In this document: piece by piece, positions 6,462 to 13,305 of the stretch
Position numbering within the stretch: the first letter of the stretch is position 1
Layout of the letters: each line of letters begins with the position of its first letter
NCBI GenBank assembly: GCA_036502925.1
Contig: DASXXS010000221.1
Location: 1 to 20,420 of the forward strand
Length of the DNA stretch: 20,420 nucleotides
Source: VAZQ01 sp036502925
GTDB taxonomy: Bacteria > Pseudomonadota > Alphaproteobacteria > Rhizobiales > Xanthobacteraceae
Direction of reading: 5' to 3'
The notes under the pieces: generated by a model
Databases searched by the model: none
What the model was told of the DNA's origin: nothing
What the model saw: only the letters and a program-made list of their open reading frames with translations
Position numbers and translations under genes: made by a program

Positions 6462-8213
6462 ATGGCCGATGCAGCAGTGCAAGAGAAAAGCGAAGCCACC
6501 AATGCAGCCGAAGCAGAGCAGGAGCTGACGGACGGCTTTCACCTCGTCATCGATGCGCTCAAGCTCAACGGCATCGGCACGATCTACGGCGTGCCCGGCA
6601 TCCCGATCACGGACTTCGGCCGCATGGCGCAGGCCGCAGGCATCCGCGTCCTCTCGTTCCGGCATGAGCAGAATGCCGGCAACGCCGCTGCCATCGCCGG
6701 CTTCCTGACGAAAAAGCCCGGCATCTGCCTCACGGTGTCGGCGCCCGGCTTCCTCAACGGGCTGACGGCACTGGCCAATGCCACCACCAACTGCTTTCCG
6801 ATGATCCTGATCAGCGGCTCGTCCGAGCGGGAGATCGTCGACCTGCAGCAGGGCGACTATGAAGAGATGGACCAGCTGGCGATCGCCAAGCCGCTCTGCA
6901 AGGCGGCCTTCCGCGTGCTGCATGCCGCGGATATCGGCATCGGGGTGGCGCGCGCGATCCGCGCGGCCGTTTCCGGCCGCCCCGGCGGCGTCTATCTTGA
7001 TCTGCCGGCCAAGCTGTTCTCCCAGGTCATGAACGCGGAGGCCGGCGCCAAGTCGCTCGTCAAGGTCATCGATCCGGCCCCGGCCCAGCTTCCCGCTCCG
7101 GCCGCCGTCAGGCGCGCGCTCGATATCCTCAAAGGCGCCAAGCGCCCCCTGATCATTCTCGGCAAAGGCGCGGCCTACGCGCAGGCCGACGACCAGATCC
7201 GCGCGCTGGTCGAAAACAGCGGGATTCCGTTCCTGCCGATGAGCATGGCCAAGGGCCTCTTGCCCGACACCCATCCGCAGTGCGCGGGCGCCGCGCGCTC
7301 GACGGTGCTCAAGGACGCCGACGTCGTGATGCTGATCGGCGCCCGCCTGAACTGGCTCTTGTCGCACGGGAAGGGCAAGACCTGGGGCGAGCCCGGATCG
7401 AAGAAGTTCATCCAGATCGACATCGAGCCGAAGGAGATGGACAGCAACGTCGCGATCGTCGCTCCGCTGGTCGGCGACATCGGCTCCTGCGTATCGGCTC
7501 TGCTCGAGAGCATCGACGGCAAGTGGCCGGCGCCGCCGGCTGACTGGGTCGGCGCCGTCAATGCGAAAAAGGAAGAGAACATCGCCAAGATGGCGCCGCG
7601 GCTGATGAAAAATTCGGCGCCGATGGACTTCCACGGCGCGCTCGGCGCATTGCGCACCGTCATCAAAGAGCGGCCCGACGCCATTCTCGTCAACGAAGGC
7701 GCCAACACGCTCGATCTCGCGCGCGGCGTCATCGACATGTACAAGCCGCGCAAGCGTCTGGACGTCGGCACCTGGGGGGTCATGGGCATCGGCATGGGCT
7801 ATGCGGTCGGAGCGGCGGTCGAAACCGGCAAACCGGTACTCGCTGTCGAAGGCGACAGCGCCTTCGGCTTCTCCGGCATGGAGGTGGAGACGATCTGCCG
7901 GTACAAGCTGCCGGTCTGCATCGTCGTCTTCAACAACAACGGCATCTATCGCGGCACCGACCTCAATCCGACCGGCGGTCCGGACGCGGCGACAACCGTC
8001 TTCGTCAAGGACGCGCGCTACGAGAAGTTGATGGAAGCCTTCGGCGGCGTCGGCGTCCATGTGACGACCCCCGACGAGCTCAAGCGCGCCGTCGACCAGG
8101 CGATGGATTCCGGCAAGCCGACCCTCGTCAACGCGGCGATCGACCCGGCGGCCGGCAGCGAGAGCGGCAGAATCGGCAACCTCAATCCGCAAAGCAAGAT
8201 TCGCAAGAAATAG
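6462..8213 (+). CDS. oxc: Oxalyl-CoA decarboxylase
   Basis: 583-residue thiamine diphosphate enzyme that converts oxalyl-CoA to formyl-CoA and CO2 in the cytosol. An excellent aaggagg at 6449-6455 fixes the start. As I recall the Oxalobacter formigenes enzyme, its four key residues Glu56, Tyr120, Tyr483 and Ser553 match here with one constant offset of 13. They become Glu69 (FRHEQ), Tyr133 (QQGDYEEMDQ), Tyr496 (NNNGIYRG) and Ser566 (SESGRI). The ThDP-binding motif runs from Gly464-Asp465-Ser466 to Asn492-Asn493. The 13 extra residues at the N-terminus are acidic (Glu8, 11, 17, 19, 21). The frc gene follows after 14 bases, so the two are translated from one message. The substrate call is strong because of the frc partner and residue matches. 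Confidence 0.97.
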   Translation: MADAAVQEKSEATNAAEAEQELTDGFHLVIDALKLNGIGTIYGVPGIPITDFGRMAQAAGIRVLSFRHEQNAGNAAAIAGFLTKKPGICLTVSAPGFLNGLTALANATTNCFPMILISGSSEREIVDLQQGDYEEMDQLAIAKPLCKAAFRVLHAADIGIGVARAIRAAVSGRPGGVYLDLPAKLFSQVMNAEAGAKSLVKVIDPAPAQLPAPAAVRRALDILKGAKRPLIILGKGAAYAQADDQIRALVENSGIPFLPMSMAKGLLPDTHPQCAGAARSTVLKDADVVMLIGARLNWLLSHGKGKTWGEPGSKKFIQIDIEPKEMDSNVAIVAPLVGDIGSCVSALLESIDGKWPAPPADWVGAVNAKKEENIAKMAPRLMKNSAPMDFHGALGALRTVIKERPDAILVNEGANTLDLARGVIDMYKPRKRLDVGTWGVMGIGMGYAVGAAVETGKPVLAVEGDSAFGFSGMEVETICRYKLPVCIVVFNNNGIYRGTDLNPTGGPDAATTVFVKDARYEKLMEAFGGVGVHVTTPDELKRAVDQAMDSGKPTLVNAAIDPAAGSESGRIGNLNPQSKIRKK

Positions 8214-8227
8214 TGAGGGGAATCACC

Positions 8228-9697
8228 ATGGCGATCCAGAAAACCAAGCGGAAGCCGGCGAAGGCGGCCGCCAGGAAGTCCGCCAAGAAATCGGTCAGGA
8301 GATCCGTCAAGCAATCCGCCGGGAAATCGCGCAGGAAGCCGGCCGGGTCCGTGGCCGCGCGGGCGGGCGCGCCGGCTTTGCCCAAGCCATCGACCAAGCC
8401 ATGGGGGAAGGCCGGCCGCGCGCTCGACGGCGTGCGCATCCTCGACTTCACCCATGTGCAGTCGGGGCCGACCTGCACGCAGCTGCTCGGCTACATGGGC
8501 GCCGACTGCATCAAGGTCGAGCGGCCCGGCGTGGGCGACATCACGCGCGGGCAATTGCGCGATGTCAAAGGCGCCGACAGCCTCTACTTCACCATGCTCA
8601 ACGGCAACAAGCGCTCGATCACCATCGACAGCAAGCACCCCAAGGGCAAGGAGATCCTCGACCGCCTGATCAGGCAGTGCGACGTGCTGGTGGAGAACTT
8701 TGCTCCCGGCGCGCTCGACCGCATGGGGCTAACCTGGGAGCACATCCACAAGACCAATCCGCGCATGATCGTGGCGTCGGTGAAAGGCTTCGGGCCCGGT
8801 CCCTACGAGGACTGCAAGGTCTACGAGAACGTCGCGCAATGCGCCGGCGGCGCCGCCTCCACCACCGGCTTCCGCGAAGGGCCGCCGCTCGTCACCGGCG
8901 CGCAGATCGGCGACAGTGGCACCGGGCTGCATCTCGCGTTCGGCATCGTGAGCGCGCTCTATCAGCGCATGCGCACCGGCCGCGGCCAGCGCGTGCTCTG
9001 CGCCATGCAGGACGGCGTGCTCAATCTCGCGCGCGTCAAGCTGCGCGACCAGCAGCGTCTGGCGCACGGTCCGCTCACCGAATACAGCCAGCACGGCGAA
9101 GGCGTTGCGTTCGGCAAGGCGGTGCCGCGCGCCGGCAACGATTCGGGCGGCGGCCAGCCGGGATGGATCCTCAAGTGCAAAGGCTGGGAGAGCGATCCCG
9201 ACGCCTACATTTATTTCATCACCCAGGCGCCGGTCTGGGGCGCCATCTGCGATCTGATCGGCAAGCCCGAGTGGAAGACCGATCCCGACTATGCCACGCC
9301 GTCGGCGCGGCTGCCGCGGCTCAAGCACATTTTCGCGACCATCGAGGCCTGGACCATGACCATGAGCAAGTTCGAGGTCATGGAGACCTGCAACAAGCAG
9401 GACATTCCGGTCGGCCCGATCCTGTCGATGAAGGAGATCGCCGAGGAGCAGTCGCTGCGCGACAGCGGCACCGTGGTCGAGGTCGATCACCCGACGCGCG
9501 GCAAGTATCTCACGGTCGGCAACCCGGTGAAAATGTCGGACTCGATCACCGAAGTGAAGCGCTCGCCGCTCCTGGGCGAGCACACCGAGGAGGTTCTGGG
9601 CAAGGTGCTCGGCTATACGGCCAAGGAGATCGACGAGATCAAGGCGTCGGGCGCGATCACGCCGCCGGAAAAGCCCACCAAGGCGGAGGCGGCGTGA
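8228..9697 (+). CDS. frc: Formyl-CoA:oxalate CoA-transferase with basic N-terminal extension
   Basis: 489 residues; class III CoA-transferase moving CoA from formyl-CoA to oxalate. The catalytic domain starts near residue 66 (LDGVRILDFTHVQSGP) and aligns throughout with Oxalobacter Frc (428 residues). The catalytic Asp is Asp229 (GAQIGDSGTG, Asp169 in Oxalobacter). Gln78 matches Gln17, and the glycine loop is SGGGQPGW where Oxalobacter has GGGGQPGW. The first 60 residues are an unusual Lys/Arg/Ser/Ala tail with 17 basic and no acidic residues in the first 45. ATG 8228 has gagggg seven bases upstream, and no in-frame ATG occurs before the conserved domain, so the tail is probably translated. 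A GTG at codon 42 is the only apparent internal alternative. It follows oxc by 14 bases. Function is sure; the tail's role is unknown. Confidence 0.96.
   Translation: MAIQKTKRKPAKAAARKSAKKSVRRSVKQSAGKSRRKPAGSVAARAGAPALPKPSTKPWGKAGRALDGVRILDFTHVQSGPTCTQLLGYMGADCIKVERPGVGDITRGQLRDVKGADSLYFTMLNGNKRSITIDSKHPKGKEILDRLIRQCDVLVENFAPGALDRMGLTWEHIHKTNPRMIVASVKGFGPGPYEDCKVYENVAQCAGGAASTTGFREGPPLVTGAQIGDSGTGLHLAFGIVSALYQRMRTGRGQRVLCAMQDGVLNLARVKLRDQQRLAHGPLTEYSQHGEGVAFGKAVPRAGNDSGGGQPGWILKCKGWESDPDAYIYFITQAPVWGAICDLIGKPEWKTDPDYATPSARLPRLKHIFATIEAWTMTMSKFEVMETCNKQDIPVGPILSMKEIAEEQSLRDSGTVVEVDHPTRGKYLTVGNPVKMSDSITEVKRSPLLGEHTEEVLGKVLGYTAKEIDEIKASGAITPPEKPTKAEAA
8273..8332 (+). repeat. Five degenerate 12-bp units encoding [RK]-x-S-x tetrapeptides in the Frc tail
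   Basis: Residues 16-35 of Frc read as consecutive tetrapeptides RKSA, KKSV, RRSV, KQSA and GKSR, with Ser at positions 18, 22, 26, 30 and 34. The pattern resembles the Lys/Ala-rich tails of bacterial histone H1-like and nucleoid- or granule-binding proteins. The DNA units are degenerate, so slippage is less likely than in perfect repeats. Confidence 0.75.
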
Positions 9698-9701
9698 GGA
9701 C

Positions 9702-9834
9702 CAGGAATCAGTGATCAGGAGTCAGGGATCAGGTAGATTGACCCCATGACTATGGATACCTGATCCCTGATCCCTGATCCCTGATCCCTGATCCCTGATC
9801 CCTGATCCCTGATCCCTGAAACCTGAGGACTGAC
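9702..9834 (+). repeat. Heptanucleotide array with inverted arm (long hairpin) upstream of the formyltransferase gene
   Basis: After the frc stop, degenerate heptamers CAGGAAT, CAGTGAT, CAGGAGT, CAGGGAT and CAGG occupy 9702-9733. After a spacer come eight perfect CTGATCC copies (9760-9815), then degraded units CTGAAAC, CTGAGGA and CTGAC, running to the next ATG at 9835. The left arm (9702-9735) pairs with 9757-9790 at about 31 of 34 positions, leaving a 21-base loop that contains a further CCAT/ATGG pairing. The GAGGA in one degraded unit (9825-9829) lies five bases before ATG 9835 and is the apparent ribosome binding site. Confidence 0.92.
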
Positions 9835-10764
9835 ATGCGTATCGTGGTTCACGGCCAGCAGGCGTTCGGCAAGGCCGTGCTGGAGGCGCTCCTGAAGCGC
9901 GGCGAGAACGTGATCGCCGTCTACGTGGCGCCCGAGAAGCCCGGCCAGAAAGCCGACCCGCTCAAGGAAGCGGCGCTTGCTGCGAAGCTCCCGGTCTATC
10001 AGCCGGATTCCTACAAGAAGCCCGAAGTCTGGGCGGAGTTCAGAGCGCTCAAGCCCGACCTGCAGGTCATGGCCTTCGTCACCTTGTTCGTGCCCGAGGA
10101 ATTCCTCAACACGCCGACCCACGGCTCGATCCAGTATCACCCTTCGCTGCTGCCGGCTTATCGCGGCGCCAGCGCCATCAACTGGCCGATCATCAAAGGC
10201 GAGACCGAAACCGGATTGTCGATCTTCTGGCCCGACAACGGGCTCGATACCGGCGACGTGCTGATCCAAAAGAAAACGCCGATCGGCCCGACCGACACGC
10301 TCGGCACGGTCTACTTCGACCGCCTGTTCCCGATGGGGGTCGACGCCATGATGGAGTCGGTCGATCTGGTGAAGGCCGGCAAGGCGCCGCGCATCAAGCA
10401 GGACGAGTCGAAGGCGACCTACGAAGGCCGTTGCGGGCCCGACAACGCCAAGATCGATTGGGGCAAGCCATGGGAGCAGATCGACCGGCTCATTCGCGGC
10501 TGCAATCCGGCGCCCGGGGCCTGGACGACGCTTGATGGCAAGCAGCTGAAAATCTTCGACGCGAAGCCGCTGCCGGCCAAGGATCCCAAGGGAATCGCCG
10601 GTAAGCTCGGCGAGATTGTCGCGGTCGAGCCGGACGGCTTCACCGTGGTTTGCGCCGATGGTCGCTTCAAGGTCTCTCGGGTGCAGCCCGCCGACGGCAA
10701 GAAGATAGAAGCCGGCGAATGGGCAAAATCCGTCAGCCTTGCCATCAAAGCCAAGTTTATCTGA
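9835..10764 (+). CDS. Formyltransferase-fold protein, like the hydrolase domain of 10-formyl-THF dehydrogenase
   Basis: 309 residues with the methionyl-tRNA formyltransferase fold: N-terminal catalytic domain (1 to about 200) and C-terminal OB-like domain (about 205-309). The active-site region HPSLLPAYRGASAINWPIIKG and GLDTGD resembles the ALDH1L1 hydrolase domain more than bacterial Fmt, as does ATYEGR and the VPGAWT-like APGAWT motif. Catalytic His102 and Asp138 have the same 36-residue spacing as His106/Asp142 of ALDH1L1. The Asn of Fmt's NIH motif is replaced by Gln100. The likely reaction uses 10-formyl-THF, either hydrolysing it to formate or moving the formyl group elsewhere. It sits between frc and fhs, so a link to formyl-CoA or formate-folate balance is inferred. 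The start is set by GAGGA at 9825. A housekeeping Fmt role is less likely because no def or sun/rsmB gene is near. Confidence 0.85.
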   Translation: MRIVVHGQQAFGKAVLEALLKRGENVIAVYVAPEKPGQKADPLKEAALAAKLPVYQPDSYKKPEVWAEFRALKPDLQVMAFVTLFVPEEFLNTPTHGSIQYHPSLLPAYRGASAINWPIIKGETETGLSIFWPDNGLDTGDVLIQKKTPIGPTDTLGTVYFDRLFPMGVDAMMESVDLVKAGKAPRIKQDESKATYEGRCGPDNAKIDWGKPWEQIDRLIRGCNPAPGAWTTLDGKQLKIFDAKPLPAKDPKGIAGKLGEIVAVEPDGFTVVCADGRFKVSRVQPADGKKIEAGEWAKSVSLAIKAKFI

Positions 10765-10782
10765 CCGTCTGCGGCCAGCCGT

Positions 10783-10793
10783 CCCCCCCCCCC
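10783..10793 (+). repeat. Homopolymer of 11 C upstream of fhs
   Basis: An uninterrupted run of eleven C lies in the 62-base gap between the formyltransferase-like gene and fhs, 33 bases before the fhs start codon. Tracts this long can change length by slippage and are also prone to sequencing error. A length change here would not alter any reading frame but could change spacing or RNA structure ahead of fhs. Confidence 0.9.
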
Positions 10794-10826
10794 GTTCGCT
10801 TCTCCTCACTTGATGGATCAGCCCCG

Positions 10827-12524
10827 ATGCCCGCCTCGCAGCATGTTAGTCCTAAGTCCGACATCGAAATTTCGCAGTCGGCCAAGAAGCGGCCGATCCT
10901 CGACATCGCGCGCGAGAAGCTCGGGGTGGGACCTGAGCACCTCGAGCCCTATGGCCACTACAAGGCCAAGGTCTCGATGGATTACGTCAAGTCGCTGAAG
11001 GACCGGCCCAACGGCAAGCTCATTCTGGTCTCCGCGATCACGCCCACGCCCGCCGGCGAGGGCAAGACCACCACCACGGTCGGCCTCACCGACGCGCTCA
11101 ATTTCATCGGCAAGAAGGCGATGCTCTGCCTGCGCGAGCCGTCGCTGGGTCCGTCGTTCGGCATGAAGGGCGGCGCCGCCGGCGGCGGCTATGCCCAGGT
11201 GGTGCCGATGGAGGACATCAACCTGCATTTCACCGGCGATTTCCACGCCATCACCTCGGCCAACAATCTGCTCGCCGCCATGCTCGACAACCACATCTAT
11301 TGGGGCAATGCGCTCGGCATCGATCAGCGGCGCGTGGCCTGGCGCCGCGTGCTCGACATGAACGATCGCGCGCTGCGGCAGATCGTGTCGTCGCTCGGCG
11401 GCGTCGCCAACGGCTTCCCGCGCGAGGACGGCTTCGACATCACGGTGGCCTCGGAGGTGATGGCAATCTTCTGCCTCGCGCGCGATCTCGACGACCTCAA
11501 GAAGCGGCTGTCCAACATCATCGTCGGCTATACCCGCGAGCGCAAACCCGTGCGCGCCGGCGACCTCAAGGCCCACGGCGCCATGACGGCGCTGCTCAAG
11601 GAGGCGCTGGCCCCCAACCTGGTGCAGACGCTCGAGGGCACGCCCGCCTTCGTGCATGGCGGGCCGTTTGCCAATATCGCGCATGGCTGCAACTCGGTGC
11701 TGGCGACCTCGACCGCGCTCAAGCTCTGCGACTATGTGGTGACCGAAGCGGGATTCGGCGCCGATCTCGGCGGCGAGAAGTTCATGGACATCAAGTGCCG
11801 CAAGGCCGGCCTTGCTCCCGACTGCGCCGTGCTGGTGGCCACCATCCGGGCGCTCAAGATGCACGGCGGTGTCAAGAAGGAAGACCTCAAGACCGAGAAC
11901 CTCAAGGCGCTCGAGGCCGGCATGGCCAACCTGGCCCGCCATGTGGAGAACATGCAGAAGTTCGGCATCGTGCCGGTGATCTCGATCAACCGCTTCAGCG
12001 CCGACAGCGACGCCGAGATCGCGCTGGTCAAGGCGCAATGCGGCAAGCTCGGCGTCGAGGCCCTGATGGCCGACCATTGGGCCGAGGGCGGCAAGGGCGC
12101 CGCCGACGTGGCGCGCGCGGTGGTCAAGGTCGCCGAGAGCGGCAAGAGCAAGCTCAAGCTTTTGTATCCCGACGAGATGCCCTTGCTGGAGAAGATCCGC
12201 ACCATTGCCCAGGAGATCTACCGCGCCCGCGACATCTCGGCCGACAAGGGCGTGCGCGACCAGCTCGCCGCTTTCGAAGCCATGGGCTACGGCAAATGCC
12301 CGGTCTGCATCGCCAAGACGCAGTTCAGCTTCTCGACCAATCCGGATGCGAAGGGCGCGCCGGTGGACCACGTCATCAACGTGCGCGAGGTGCGCCTGTC
12401 GGCCGGCGCCGAATTCATCGTGGCGGTCTGCGGTGAGATCATGACCATGCCAGGCCTGCCCAGGGTCCCGGCCGCCGACAGCATCGACGTCGGGCCGGAT
12501 GGGAAGATCGTGGGATTGTTTTAG
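10827..12524 (+). CDS. fhs: Formate-tetrahydrofolate ligase
   Basis: 565 residues, close to the family's usual 555-560. It catalyses formate + THF + ATP to 10-formyl-THF + ADP + phosphate in the cytosol. The ATP-binding P-loop TPTPAGEGKTTT lies at residues 72-83. The family signatures are intact: FGMKGGAAGGGYAQVVPMED follows the P-loop, and VATIRALKMHGG lies in the C-terminal half. ATG 10827 is preferred; the frame is open further upstream but overlaps the preceding gene. The ribosome binding site is weak (GGA at 10815-10817). Together with the upstream gene it can set the exchange between formate and folate-bound C1 units, allowing part of the oxalate-derived formate to be assimilated. It converges with a GlcG-family gene across a 103-base gap with no clear terminator. 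Confidence 0.97.
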   Translation: MPASQHVSPKSDIEISQSAKKRPILDIAREKLGVGPEHLEPYGHYKAKVSMDYVKSLKDRPNGKLILVSAITPTPAGEGKTTTTVGLTDALNFIGKKAMLCLREPSLGPSFGMKGGAAGGGYAQVVPMEDINLHFTGDFHAITSANNLLAAMLDNHIYWGNALGIDQRRVAWRRVLDMNDRALRQIVSSLGGVANGFPREDGFDITVASEVMAIFCLARDLDDLKKRLSNIIVGYTRERKPVRAGDLKAHGAMTALLKEALAPNLVQTLEGTPAFVHGGPFANIAHGCNSVLATSTALKLCDYVVTEAGFGADLGGEKFMDIKCRKAGLAPDCAVLVATIRALKMHGGVKKEDLKTENLKALEAGMANLARHVENMQKFGIVPVISINRFSADSDAEIALVKAQCGKLGVEALMADHWAEGGKGAADVARAVVKVAESGKSKLKLLYPDEMPLLEKIRTIAQEIYRARDISADKGVRDQLAAFEAMGYGKCPVCIAKTQFSFSTNPDAKGAPVDHVINVREVRLSAGAEFIVAVCGEIMTMPGLPRVPAADSIDVGPDGKIVGLF

Positions 12525-12627
12525 GATGGATTATGAGCGCCCGGCCGCCCCCGATGGACGCGAGCATCTCACCGAGCGAATAGGACCATTGTTGGCGAAG
12601 GAGGTCGGATTGATCTGAGCGACCGGC

Positions 12628-13080
12628 TCACCCCTTGTCGAGCTGCCAGCTGGCGCCGATCGACTCGACCGCCGCGCGCGCGATGCGCTGGTCCGTCTCC
12701 CAGTCGCCGCCCGCGACCCCGATGCCGCCGATGCATTCCCCGTCCACGATGACCGGAAAGCCGCCCTCGACCGCGGTCCAGCGCTCCGGCCCGGCCGCGA
12801 GCGCCAGGCCCAGCGCATGCGCGATATCGAGCGGCTGCGCCTGTGCCCCGTGCGGCGAGGTCGCCCGTTTGCTGGACGCCGCGCAGACCGCCTTGGTGGT
12901 GGCGGAATGCACGGTGTGAAAGCGTCCCCCGTCCATGCGCTCCAACAGAATGAGATGTCCGCCCGCGTCCGTGATCGCAACCGCGACCGCGACGCCGGCC
13001 TCGCGCGCCGCGCCGGTCGCGGTCGTCATCATCCGCTTGGCGCCGTCATGGGTCAGGCGCTTGCTATCGGCGACATACAT
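12628..13080 (-). CDS. GlcG/HbpS-family protein (DUF336)
   Basis: 150 residues from ATG 13080, supported by GGAAAGG eight bases upstream. An in-frame extension to 13296 is unlikely because it has no family similarity. The GlcG/HbpS pattern is clear: AREAGVAVAVAITDAGGHLILLERMDG near residues 24-50, HSATTKAVCAA, then VEGGFPVIVDGECIGGIGVAGGDWETDQRIARAAV. Members bind haem (Streptomyces HbpS) or accompany glycolate and other C2-acid operons (GlcG), usually with no proven enzymatic role. It lies between fhs (convergent) and the formate dehydrogenase genes (divergent, 225 bases away). An accessory role in C2-acid metabolism is possible but not demonstrated. Confidence 0.88.
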   Translation of the reverse strand: MYVADSKRLTHDGAKRMMTTATGAAREAGVAVAVAITDAGGHLILLERMDGGRFHTVHSATTKAVCAASSKRATSPHGAQAQPLDIAHALGLALAAGPERWTAVEGGFPVIVDGECIGGIGVAGGDWETDQRIARAAVESIGASWQLDKG

Positions 13081-13165
13081 GGCTCGGACCTTTCCGGAAG
13101 AGGTGGAAATGAGACATAGAGCATTTTCGGTTGGCGTGCGCGGCAAGCTCCGCTGGCTACCGCCG

Positions 13166-13198
13166 GCCGTTCGAGACCGGCGACATTGTACGAACGGC
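13166..13198. promoter_or_regulatory. 8-bp inverted repeat in the glcG-like / formate dehydrogenase divergent region
   Basis: gccgttcg (13166-13173) and cgaacggc (13191-13198) are perfect inverted arms separated by 17 bases. They sit near the middle of the 225-base region between two divergent genes, where a shared operator is expected. I see no confident promoter elements next to it. A GC-rich genome yields such repeats by chance, so this is a candidate only. Confidence 0.3.
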
Positions 13199-13305
13199 TG
13201 CAAGCGCCCTCGCGTGGAGCCGCCTATACGACCGTTTCGCTGGCGGAACCCGGCCATGACCGAAAGGGGGTTGCGTTCGCGCATGCGCTGCCGCAAGTGT
13301 AGCCC

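Noticed and set aside
6447..8192. 581-codon open frame on the minus strand opposite oxc
   Set aside because: It mirrors oxc almost end to end. oxc has a strong ribosome binding site and all catalytic residues, while the antisense frame has none recognisable.
9760..9815. CRISPR-like array
   Set aside because: The units are seven bases long and directly adjoining, with no spacers; it is a simple tandem repeat.
9702..9834. Miniature transposable element
   Set aside because: It has an inverted-arm structure, but I see no target-site duplication and no defined outer ends. The right arm is an open-ended tandem array.
12525..12627. Terminator between fhs and the GlcG-like gene
   Set aside because: I found no convincing stem with a T-tract on either strand in this convergent gap.
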